Assembly (NCBI GenBank): GCA_963528625.1
Contig: CAURVQ010000002.1
Location: forward strand, 27,599 to 91,598
Length of the DNA stretch: 64,000 nt
Direction: 5' to 3'
Source: CALHVR01 sp963528625
GTDB lineage: Bacteria > Fusobacteriota > Fusobacteriia > Fusobacteriales > Leptotrichiaceae
The notes under the pieces were generated by a model. That model was not told the origin of the DNA. It saw only the letters and a list, made by a program, of their open reading frames with translations, and did not search any database. The position numbers and the translations under genes are program-made. Below are positions 34,081 to 41,520 of the stretch, piece by piece (the stretch's first letter is position 1; each line of letters starts with the position of its first letter).

Positions 34081-34998
34081 ATGAATGATAAAAAAATAAA
34101 ATTGACAAAAGAAGATCGTCGTAATGTTATGCTTCGTTCACAATTTTTACAAGGTTCTTGGAACTATGAACGTATGCAAAATGGAGGTTGGGCTTATTCA
34201 TTAATCCCAGCATTGAAAAAATTATATCCAAATAAAGATGATGCTTCTGCAGCTTTAAAAAGACATTTAGAATTTTTCAACACTCACCCATACATAGCAG
34301 CACCAATTTTAGGAGTAACATTAGCATTAGAAGAAGATAAAGCTAATGGAGTACCGATAGAAGATGCAGCAATTCAAGGGGTAAAAGTAGGAATGATGGG
34401 ACCTTTAGCTGGAATAGGAGATCCAGTATTCTGGTTTACTGTTAGACCAATTTTAGGAGCGATTGCAGCTTCACTTGCAACTGGAGGATCAATTATTGCA
34501 CCGTTATTCTTCTTTATTGTATGGAATGTAATTCGTATTTCGTTCTTATGGTATACACAAGAACTTGGTTATCAAAAAGGATCAGAAATTACAAAAGATT
34601 TATCAGGTGGAATTTTACAAACAATAACTAAAGGAGCTTCAATTTTAGGAATGTTTGTAATGGGAATTTTAGTACAAAGATGGACATCAATAAACTTCCC
34701 AATGGTAATTTCAAAAGTAACTTTATCAAAAGGAGCTTATGTTGAATTTGATAAAATTCAATCAGTTGATGGAACACAGTTACAAAAAGTATTATCTGAT
34801 TTGGCAAATGGAATGGCATTATCGCCAGAAAAAGTTACAACATTACAAGACAACTTAAATCAATTAATTCCGGGATTTGCAGCATTATTATTAACATTCT
34901 TATGTATGTGGCTACTTAAGAAAAAAGTTAATCCGATCGCAATTATCTTTGGATTATTCGCAGTTGGTATTATAGGACATGTTGTAGGAATATTCTAA
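34081..34998 (+). CDS. manZ: PTS mannose-family IID component
   Basis: Second membrane subunit, partner of IIC. The 305-aa product has 'LTKEDRRNVMLRSQFLQGSWNYERMQNGGWAYSLIPALKKLY', 'ALKRHLEFFNTHPYIAAPILGVTLALEE', 'MGPLAGIGDPVFWFTVRPILGAIAASLA', and a hydrophobic C-terminus. It is about 28 residues longer than the IID at 20 kb; the extra length is mostly in 'YVEFDKIQSVDGTQLQKVLSDL' near residues 220-255. AGGAGG precedes the ATG. A strong terminator follows, separating it from the DUF956 and recF genes. Confidence 0.96.
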   Translation: MNDKKIKLTKEDRRNVMLRSQFLQGSWNYERMQNGGWAYSLIPALKKLYPNKDDASAALKRHLEFFNTHPYIAAPILGVTLALEEDKANGVPIEDAAIQGVKVGMMGPLAGIGDPVFWFTVRPILGAIAASLATGGSIIAPLFFFIVWNVIRISFLWYTQELGYQKGSEITKDLSGGILQTITKGASILGMFVMGILVQRWTSINFPMVISKVTLSKGAYVEFDKIQSVDGTQLQKVLSDLANGMALSPEKVTTLQDNLNQLIPGFAALLLTFLCMWLLKKKVNPIAIIFGLFAVGIIGHVVGIF

Positions 34999-35041
34999 AA
35001 TATAAAAAATTAAAATATAAAAAATTAAATTATAAAATAAA

Positions 35042-35073
35042 AGGAAGCTAAATTTAATAGTTTAGCTTCTTTT
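35042..35073 (+). terminator. Terminator after the second PTS IID gene
   Basis: GAAGCTAAA/TTTAGCTTC 9-bp perfect stem (arms 35044-35052 and 35061-35069), an 8-base loop, then four T. DUF956 and recF lie beyond it in the same direction, so it may only reduce downstream transcription. Confidence 0.85.
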
Positions 35074-35103
35074 ACTGTATAAAAAATAAAAAGAGAGGTA
35101 AAA

Positions 35104-35472
35104 ATGGCAATTTCACAAAATACAAAAGTATTTTTTACAACTAAAGCAAATAATATGTCGGGATTTTTTGGAAATAAACACGGAAATATTTTGATAGGAG
35201 ATAAAGCTTTTGAATTTTATAATGAAAGAAATCCGGAAGATTATATTCAAATACCTTGGACTGAAATAGAAAAAGTTAGAGCTCAAATATTTTTTAAAGA
35301 TAAGTATATAAGAGGATTTTTTATTGACACAAAAGAAAATGGGGTATATAATTTTATAGTGAAAGATGCAGGAAAAACATTAAAAGAAATGAGAGAATTT
35401 TTAGGAAATGAAAAAATAGTTAGAAATAAACCTATATTATCACTAAAAAATATATTTAATAAAAGAGGATAA
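35104..35472 (+). CDS. manO: DUF956 family protein (ManO type), companion of mannose PTS
   Basis: A 122-aa soluble protein, 'ISQNTKVFFTTKANNMSGFFGNKHGNILIGDKAFEFYN' through 'YIQIPWTEIEKVRAQIFFKDKYIRGFFI', matching the DUF956 family found at the end of manXYZ operons in Firmicutes. The family has a PH-like fold and is thought to affect mannose PTS regulation or bacteriocin response; the precise role is not settled. GAGAGG precedes the ATG. It is cut off from manXYZ by a terminator but its stop is one base from the recF start, so it is probably co-translated with recF. This links the PTS insertion physically to the replication operon. Confidence 0.88.
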   Translation: MAISQNTKVFFTTKANNMSGFFGNKHGNILIGDKAFEFYNERNPEDYIQIPWTEIEKVRAQIFFKDKYIRGFFIDTKENGVYNFIVKDAGKTLKEMREFLGNEKIVRNKPILSLKNIFNKRG

Positions 35473-35473
35473 A

Positions 35474-36565
35474 ATGTATTTAAGTCAAATAAATTACAAT
35501 AATTTTCGTTGTTTAGAAAATAAAAAAATAGATTTAGATAGAAATTTTAATTTAATATATGGTAAAAATGGACAGGGAAAAACATCATTGATAGAAGCTG
35601 TTCATTTTTTAGCAACGGGAAAAAGCTTTAGAACAAAAAAAAATAAAGAATTAATAAAATATAATTGGAATAGAGTGACTGTTTTTGGAAAGTATATTAA
35701 TAAAAATGAAAATGAAAATACGATAGCAGTAGATGTAAATGAAGATAAAAGAGATTTCTATATAAATAGAATGAAGAATAGTTATATTGAATATGTTGGA
35801 CTTTTAAATATAATTTCGTTTATTCCAGAAGATATAGAACTTATAGTAGGAAATCCGGGAGTTAGGCGTAATTTTTTTAATTATGAAATTTCTCAAGCTA
35901 AAAAAAATTATTTAAAATCAATAGTTGATTTTGAGAAAATATTAAAAATAAGAAATAAATTAATAAAAGAAAAAAAAACAGAAGATGAAATTTATAAAAT
36001 ATATAATGAAAAATTTATTGAAGAAGGATTAAATATAATTTTATATAGACGAGAATTTATAAGAAGTTTATCAATTTTACTTAACTTAAATTATCGTAAA
36101 TTATTTGATGAAAAATCGGAATTAAAATTAAAATATGAATGTTTTTTGGGGAATATTGAGAAGCAAAGTCGTGAAGAGTTAAAGGAAAAATTTGAGATGC
36201 AATGTAGAAAAAAAATGGAAAGAGAAAAATATTTAGGATTTAGTTTACTTGGACCACAAAAAGATGATTTTGTATTTGAATTAAATGGGAAAAATGCTAA
36301 AATGTATTCATCACAAGGGGAGAAAAAATCAATAATATTTTCTTTGAAAATATCGGAAATAGATATGTTAGTTAAAGAAAAAAATGAATATCCTATATTT
36401 ATAATGGATGATGTAGCTTCATATTTTGATGAAATTAGAAAAAAAAGTATACTAAATTATTTTGTAAATAAAAAAATACAATGTTTTATAACATCTACGG
36501 AAGATTTGGGAATAAAAGGGAAAAAAATTATTGTAGATAGGGGAAAGGTGATAGTTGATGAGTAA
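35474..36565 (+). CDS. recF: DNA replication and repair protein RecF
   Basis: SMC-like ATPase that helps load RecA at gaps. The 363-aa product begins 'MYLSQINYNNFRCLENKKIDLDRNFNLIYGKNGQGKTSLIEAVHFLATGKSFR', with Walker A GKNGQGKT and the typical 'TGKSFR' that follows it. The ABC-like signature 'YSSQGEKKSIIFSLK' and Walker B 'PIFIMDDVASYFD' are near the C-terminus. GAGG precedes the ATG. It overlaps the next gene by eight bases. In most Firmicutes recF follows dnaA-dnaN-yaaA directly; here a PTS operon lies between. Confidence 0.96.
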   Translation: MYLSQINYNNFRCLENKKIDLDRNFNLIYGKNGQGKTSLIEAVHFLATGKSFRTKKNKELIKYNWNRVTVFGKYINKNENENTIAVDVNEDKRDFYINRMKNSYIEYVGLLNIISFIPEDIELIVGNPGVRRNFFNYEISQAKKNYLKSIVDFEKILKIRNKLIKEKKTEDEIYKIYNEKFIEEGLNIILYRREFIRSLSILLNLNYRKLFDEKSELKLKYECFLGNIEKQSREELKEKFEMQCRKKMEREKYLGFSLLGPQKDDFVFELNGKNAKMYSSQGEKKSIIFSLKISEIDMLVKEKNEYPIFIMDDVASYFDEIRKKSILNYFVNKKIQCFITSTEDLGIKGKKIIVDRGKVIVDE

Positions 36566-37556
36566 AGAATATGTTTCTATAAAAAATTTGACAAATAATT
36601 TGATTGAGAAAAAAAGTTCGATTTTTAATACAGAAAGATATAATTTATGGAAATTAAGTAAAAATTGGGAAAAAATATTTGATGAAATAATAAGTGCAAA
36701 TTGTGAACCTAAATATTTACACAACGGAAAGCTTTTTATAAATGTAAAAGAAAGTAATATTTATCAGGCTTTAATTGTATCTCAAGAAGCAATAATTTTA
36801 AAAATAAATAATTTTTTAGAAAAAAAAGTAGTTTATAATCTTGAAATAAAAAAAATAAATAGAGAGCTTGATAGATATAAAAAAGAAGAAATAATTGAAA
36901 AAAAAATAGAAAATTTTTTAGAAAAAAAAGAAGAAGATGTAGAGAGAAAAACAAAAGAATTTAGTGAAATAAAACTTTCTGAAGAAAAAATAAAAAAAAT
37001 TGAAGAAAGTATATCAAAAATAATATATCCGGAAATAGCAGAAAAAATGAAAAAGATAGCTATAAATTCAGCTAAAAAAGACATTTTTTTATTGGGTGAA
37101 GGATATAAAATGTGTAAAACTTGTGGAAAAATATTTTTACCGAATAATAACGAACAAAAATGTTTTAGTTGTTACGAAGATGAGGAAATAATAAAACAAA
37201 GAAAGATGAAAGAATTGATAGAAAGAAATCCATATGTTGGAGAAACAGAGGCAATTAATTTAACAAAAACAGATACATATACATATTATAAAGTACGAGA
37301 TTTTTTGGCACAAAGTGTTTTTTCAGAGTTGCTTTGTTTATGTGAAAAGGCAAACATAGAAATTAAAGAAAATAGCGATTATAGAGAAGAAATAAAAAAT
37401 GAAAATAAAAGAGATGTAGAAATTTTAATAAGTATGTATATTGATTTTAAAATTGGAACTAAAGATACAAATATTTATAAAAAAGAAAGAAATAAAGTGT
37501 TAAGAAAAATAAAAAATGAAATGAATTTTAGAAAAAATAGAGGAAAAATAAAATAA
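36558..37556 (+). CDS. DciA-like (DUF721) protein with a zinc-binding C-terminal extension
   Basis: DciA is the ancestral helicase-loading partner of DnaB in bacteria without DnaC or DnaI. Residues 1-95 match the DUF721 pattern ('NLWKLSKNWEKIFDEIISANCEPKYLHNGKLFINVKESNIYQALIVSQEAIILKIN'). They are followed by a charged coiled-coil (95-165), a Cys4 zinc-type site (C186-x2-C189 and C202-x2-C205), and a further 125 residues unknown to me. Typical DciA proteins are 100-170 aa, so the 332-aa length is unusual. The ATG at 36558 has AAAGGTG upstream; a TTG one codon earlier is also possible. It overlaps recF, matching the common recF-DUF721-gyrB order. Confidence 0.82.
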   Translation: MSKEYVSIKNLTNNLIEKKSSIFNTERYNLWKLSKNWEKIFDEIISANCEPKYLHNGKLFINVKESNIYQALIVSQEAIILKINNFLEKKVVYNLEIKKINRELDRYKKEEIIEKKIENFLEKKEEDVERKTKEFSEIKLSEEKIKKIEESISKIIYPEIAEKMKKIAINSAKKDIFLLGEGYKMCKTCGKIFLPNNNEQKCFSCYEDEEIIKQRKMKELIERNPYVGETEAINLTKTDTYTYYKVRDFLAQSVFSELLCLCEKANIEIKENSDYREEIKNENKRDVEILISMYIDFKIGTKDTNIYKKERNKVLRKIKNEMNFRKNRGKIK

Positions 37557-37557
37557 A

Positions 37558-37824
37558 ATGTATATTTATATAGAAAATAATATTTTTATAAATCTAAAAG
37601 AAATTGATTTAATAATGGATTACGATATATTTATAAAAGAAGATTGTAATAAAAAAATATTGGAAAAAAAGCGAAAAAAAATAATAAATTTATCGATAAA
37701 AGAGAAAGGGAAAAGAACTATAATTTTTACAAAAGATTTTATTTATATAACTTCGTATGTTACTCGAGCGATAGAAATGCGAGCAGGAGAATATGAAAGA
37801 CTTGTAAATAGTATAGTTTTTTAA
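37558..37824 (+). CDS. remB: RemA/RemB-family DNA-binding regulator (DUF370)
   Basis: A 88-aa protein of the DUF370 family; in B. subtilis RemA regulates biofilm matrix genes and RemB (YaaB) lies between recF and gyrB, as here. Visible features are 'MYIYIENNIFINLKEIDLIMDYDIF' and 'KGKRTIIFTKDFIYITSYVTRAIEMRAGEYERL', including the conserved SYVTRAIE-like region ('SxVTRxTL' in RemB). The start is one base after the DUF721 gene, with a distant GAGG. Function as a matrix regulator is not shown in this lineage; the neighbourhood suggests a role near replication or a simple nucleoid-type DNA binder. Confidence 0.82.
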   Translation: MYIYIENNIFINLKEIDLIMDYDIFIKEDCNKKILEKKRKKIINLSIKEKGKRTIIFTKDFIYITSYVTRAIEMRAGEYERLVNSIVF

Positions 37825-37831
37825 TGAAGAG

Positions 37832-38842
37832 ATGACAATAGAGGATTTATTAAAGGAAACTGAAATTGAATTAGAAAAAGGAGATATTCAAAGTGCGGTA
37901 ATGTATTTAGAAACTGTATTTGAGATAGATGAGTATAATAAAAGAGGATTAATGTTAATGTGTAAAGTTTTATCACAAATTGAGGCATTTGTTGAAGCAC
38001 TTGAATATGCAGAAAAAGCTTATAAATATTATAGTGACGATTTAGAAGTATTGTTTACTATGGGATATTTGAATCAAGAATTAGAAAAATACAAAAAATC
38101 AATGCTTTATTATGAAAAATATATTGAAAAAATAAAAAATTACCATGTATATTTGAATATGGCAATTAGTTCTATGAATTTGAAATATTATAAAAAATCA
38201 ATGAATTATATAAAATTAGCAATAGAAATGGAACCTGATAATATTGATGGATTTTATGAATTGGCAGAGTTACATTTAAGAACAGGTAAATTTGAAACGG
38301 CAATGGATATATATGAAAATAAAATAAAAAATATGCCTGATGCTGCAGAATATTATCTTTATATGAAAATAGCAGATGCGTATTATTCAATAGGAAATGT
38401 TGAAAAAGCTGTAGAAAACTATAATATTTCAATAAATTCAGAGTATGTAGCAACTCCGTTAGTATATGAAAGATTTTATGATTTAATAATAAAAGAAGCT
38501 TTATGGGAAGAAATGGAACTTTTAATAATAAATTATAAAAATAGTAGATTTCCTACGAAATTGGCTTTAAATATGGAGGGGAGATATTCAACATTAATAT
38601 TGAAAGATTATGAAAGATCAAAAAAAGTAAGTAAACAGCTTATAGCGTTAGAGCCAGATAATTATAAAAATTATATGAGTTTAATTTATTCTCATGAAAA
38701 TTTAAAAGAATTTGATGAAGCTTTGGAAACTTTAGAAAAAGTAGTTAAAATGGTTGGGAAATCAAAGCATTTATCAAAAATGAGAATAAATATAAGAGGA
38801 AAACAAAAAAGATACTTGAAAAAATTGGAAGAGAATAAATAA
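37832..38842 (+). CDS. Tetratricopeptide-repeat protein, function unknown
   Basis: A 336-aa protein made largely of TPR-like helical repeats across its length, for example 'AVMYLETVFEIDEYNKRGLMLMCKVLS', 'KSMLYYEKYIEKIKNYHVYLNMAISSM', 'KSMNYIKLAIEMEPDNIDGFYELAELHLRTG', and a final 'EALETLEKVVKMVGK'. There is no signal peptide or membrane segment, so it is cytoplasmic and probably a scaffold. It starts seven bases after the RemB-like gene with a weak SD and is the last gene before the gyrB promoter. I do not recognise a specific family; a link with the replication and topology genes is positional only. Confidence 0.85.
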   Translation: MTIEDLLKETEIELEKGDIQSAVMYLETVFEIDEYNKRGLMLMCKVLSQIEAFVEALEYAEKAYKYYSDDLEVLFTMGYLNQELEKYKKSMLYYEKYIEKIKNYHVYLNMAISSMNLKYYKKSMNYIKLAIEMEPDNIDGFYELAELHLRTGKFETAMDIYENKIKNMPDAAEYYLYMKIADAYYSIGNVEKAVENYNISINSEYVATPLVYERFYDLIIKEALWEEMELLIINYKNSRFPTKLALNMEGRYSTLILKDYERSKKVSKQLIALEPDNYKNYMSLIYSHENLKEFDEALETLEKVVKMVGKSKHLSKMRINIRGKQKRYLKKLEENK

Positions 38843-38909
38843 AATAAATATAAGAAAAATTTAAAATATATTTTCAAAGTAATCATATTTTAATAAAAAA
38901 CTAACCTTT

Positions 38910-38938
38910 TTGAAAAAAATTAAAAAATATGATAAAAT
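38910..38938 (+). promoter_or_regulatory. gyrB promoter
   Basis: TTGAAA, 17-base spacer ending TGA, and TAAAAT. The hexamers and spacer length are the same as at dnaA. It starts the gyrB-GNAT-gyrA transcript, about 80 bases before the gyrB ATG. Confidence 0.65.
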
Positions 38939-39017
38939 TATATATTATAAGAAAAATATAAAAGTTTCATATGAAATAAAAAATAATAAATATAATAAAA
39001 AAATATGGAGGAAATAA

Positions 39018-41003
39018 ATGTCTAATAATTATGGAGCAGAGAGTATTACGGTTTTAGAAGGATTGGAAGCCGTAAGAAAAAGACCGGGAATGTACATTGG
39101 GTCAACTTCATCGAGAGGATTGCATCATTTAGTATGGGAAATTGTAGATAACAGTGTGGACGAAGCATTAGCAGGAATATGTAATAAAATAGTAGTTAAA
39201 ATTTTGGAAGATAATGTAATAGAAGTTCAAGATAATGGGCGTGGAATCCCAGTTTCTATGCATAAAACAGGAAAATCTACATTAGAAGTAGTTATGACAG
39301 TTTTACATGCTGGAGGGAAATTTGATAACGATAACTATAAAGTTTCAGGAGGGTTACACGGAGTAGGAATATCAGTAGTAAATGCTTTATCAGAATGGGT
39401 AGAAGCGACAGTTACTAGAGATGGAGCGATTACAAGACAAACTTTTGCAAGAGGAATACCGACATCAGCTCCAGTGGTAATTGGAGAAGCTCCGGAAGAA
39501 GCACACGGAACAACAGTAAAATTTAAAGCAGATGCAGAAATATTTGAAACAACAGTATATGATTATTCTGTATTGCAATCAAGATTAAAAGAATTAGCAT
39601 ACTTAAATAAAGGACTTACTATCACTTTAATTGATGAAAGAAAAAAGGATGCTGTAAAAGAAGAAACATTTATATTTGAAGGTGGAATTAAAGATTTTTT
39701 AAGAGAGATAGCAGATGATGACAGTAAAGTAATAGATGATGTAATTTATATGTCTGACACTTATCAAATTGAAGAAGCGAAGGAAGTAGAAGTACAAAAC
39801 GAGGACGGAACGACTACAAAAAAAATGCGTGGAGCTAAATTTGTTGAAGCTGAAATTGCTATGACTTATACATTATCGCAAAGAGAAAATGTTTATTCAT
39901 TTGTAAATAATATTAATACTCATGAAGGTGGAACACATGTAAGTGGATTTAGAACAGCTTTAACGAGAACAATTAACGATATTGCAAAACAAATGAATTT
40001 AATAAAAGAAAAAGATGGAACATTCCAAGGATCTGATGTTAGAGAAGGATTAGTTTGTGTTATAAGTGTTAAAATTCCTGAGCCACAATTTGAAGGGCAA
40101 ACAAAAACTAAACTAGGAAATAGTGAAGTTACAGGAATTGTATCAAATATAGTTGGAACAAACTTGAAATTTTATTTAGAAGATCATCCAAAAGAAGCTG
40201 AAAAAATAATAGAAAAAATGGCAGTATCTAAAAAAGCGAGAGAGGCTGCAAAAAAAGCAAGAGAATTAGTATTAAGAAAAAATACGCTAGAAGTTGGATC
40301 ACTTCCAGGTAAACTTGCAGACTGTTCAAGTAAAGATCCGGCAGAATCAGAAATATTTATAGTTGAGGGGAACTCGGCAGGTGGATCGGCAAAAATGGGA
40401 AGAGATAGAAGATTCCAAGCAATATTACCACTTAGAGGGAAAATATTAAATGTAGAAAAATCAGGAGTTCATAAAGCGTTAGAAAATGCAGAAATAAGGG
40501 ACATGATTACAGCGTTTGGAGCTGGATTTGGTGAAGATATGAATCTTGAAAAATTAAGATACCATAAAATAGTAATTATGACAGACGCTGATGTTGATGG
40601 AGCTCATATAAGAACATTGATGTTGACATTCTTCTATAGACATTTAAGAGAACTTATAAATGAAGGGTATGTTTATATTGCACAGCCGCCTTTATATAAA
40701 ATTCAAGCAGGAAGAGCAATAAAATACGCTTATTCTGATGAACAATTAAAACAAATAACAACAGTATTAGAAAGAGATAATAGAAGATATACTGTCCAAA
40801 GATATAAAGGATTAGGAGAAATGAATCCAGAACAATTATGGGAAACAACATTAGATCCGGAAGTGAGAACATTACTTAAAGTGTCAATGGAAGATGCAAG
40901 TTATGCAGATAAAATGTTTAATGTTTTAATGGGAGATAAAGTAGAGCCTAGAAGACAATTTATAGAAGAAAATGCAAATTATGTAAGAAACTTAGATGTG
41001 TAA
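39018..41003 (+). CDS. gyrB: DNA gyrase subunit B
   Basis: ATPase subunit of gyrase. The 661-aa product has the GHKL ATPase ('KRPGMYIGSTSSRGLHHLVWEIVDNSVDEALAG', 'GGKFDNDNYKVSGGLHGVG') and the transducer. The TOPRIM domain has 'EGNSAGGSAKMGRDRRFQAILPLRGKILNVEK' and 'IVIMTDADVDGAHIRTLMLTFFYRH'. The C-terminal 'QRYKGLGEMNPEQLWETTLDPE' is also present. It lacks the 170-residue TOPRIM insertion of E. coli GyrB, as is common outside Proteobacteria. GGAGG with good spacing precedes the ATG. Residues 240-258 ('EAKEVEVQNEDGTTTKKMRG') form a polar loop in the transducer. Confidence 0.98.
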   Translation: MSNNYGAESITVLEGLEAVRKRPGMYIGSTSSRGLHHLVWEIVDNSVDEALAGICNKIVVKILEDNVIEVQDNGRGIPVSMHKTGKSTLEVVMTVLHAGGKFDNDNYKVSGGLHGVGISVVNALSEWVEATVTRDGAITRQTFARGIPTSAPVVIGEAPEEAHGTTVKFKADAEIFETTVYDYSVLQSRLKELAYLNKGLTITLIDERKKDAVKEETFIFEGGIKDFLREIADDDSKVIDDVIYMSDTYQIEEAKEVEVQNEDGTTTKKMRGAKFVEAEIAMTYTLSQRENVYSFVNNINTHEGGTHVSGFRTALTRTINDIAKQMNLIKEKDGTFQGSDVREGLVCVISVKIPEPQFEGQTKTKLGNSEVTGIVSNIVGTNLKFYLEDHPKEAEKIIEKMAVSKKAREAAKKARELVLRKNTLEVGSLPGKLADCSSKDPAESEIFIVEGNSAGGSAKMGRDRRFQAILPLRGKILNVEKSGVHKALENAEIRDMITAFGAGFGEDMNLEKLRYHKIVIMTDADVDGAHIRTLMLTFFYRHLRELINEGYVYIAQPPLYKIQAGRAIKYAYSDEQLKQITTVLERDNRRYTVQRYKGLGEMNPEQLWETTLDPEVRTLLKVSMEDASYADKMFNVLMGDKVEPRRQFIEENANYVRNLDV

Positions 41004-41021
41004 TAAAAAAAGGGAAGAAAA

Positions 41022-41495
41022 ATGAAAATAAGAAAAGCGACAAAACATGATATACCTGAAATTGCAAAATTACTTTATCAAGTACATGATGTGCATGTAG
41101 AAGGAAGAAGCGATTTATTTAAAAAAGGATCAAGAAAATATACAGATGAAGCATTAGAAAAATATATTCATGATGAAAAAAAAGTTATATTTTTAGCAAT
41201 AGGTGAAGAAAATAGAACTTTGGGGCATATTTTTTGTGTATTAAAAAACATAGAGGAAAATGATAGTTTGCAAAAAGTAAAGACATTATTTATAGATGAT
41301 TTTTGTGTAGATAAAAATAGTAGAAGTGGAAATATAGGAAAGCAACTTTATGATTTTGTGGAAAATTATGCGAAAGAAATAGGATGTTACAATTTAACAT
41401 TAGATGTGTATTCGTTTAATGAAAGAGCAATTGCGTTTTATGAAAAATGTGGGTTAGCAAATCAAAAAGTAGTAATGGAAAAAATATTAAAATAG
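41022..41495 (+). CDS. GNAT-family N-acetyltransferase between gyrB and gyrA
   Basis: Predicted acetyl-CoA-dependent N-acetyltransferase, 157 aa, substrate unknown. GNAT features are the N-terminal 'MKIRKATKHDIPEIAKLLYQVH', central 'TLFIDDFCVDKNSRSGNIGKQLYDFVENYA', which holds the acetyl-CoA loop (R/Q-x-x-G-x-G/A-like 'RSGNIGKQL'), and C-terminal 'LTLDVYSFNERAIAFYEKCGL'. It sits 18 bases after gyrB and 25 before gyrA, so it is transcribed with gyrase. Protein or small-molecule acetylation are both possible; nothing shows that gyrase is a target. Confidence 0.9.
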   Translation: MKIRKATKHDIPEIAKLLYQVHDVHVEGRSDLFKKGSRKYTDEALEKYIHDEKKVIFLAIGEENRTLGHIFCVLKNIEENDSLQKVKTLFIDDFCVDKNSRSGNIGKQLYDFVENYAKEIGCYNLTLDVYSFNERAIAFYEKCGLANQKVVMEKILK

Positions 41496-41520
41496 AAAAG
41501 TATAAAATAAGAGGTGAAAA

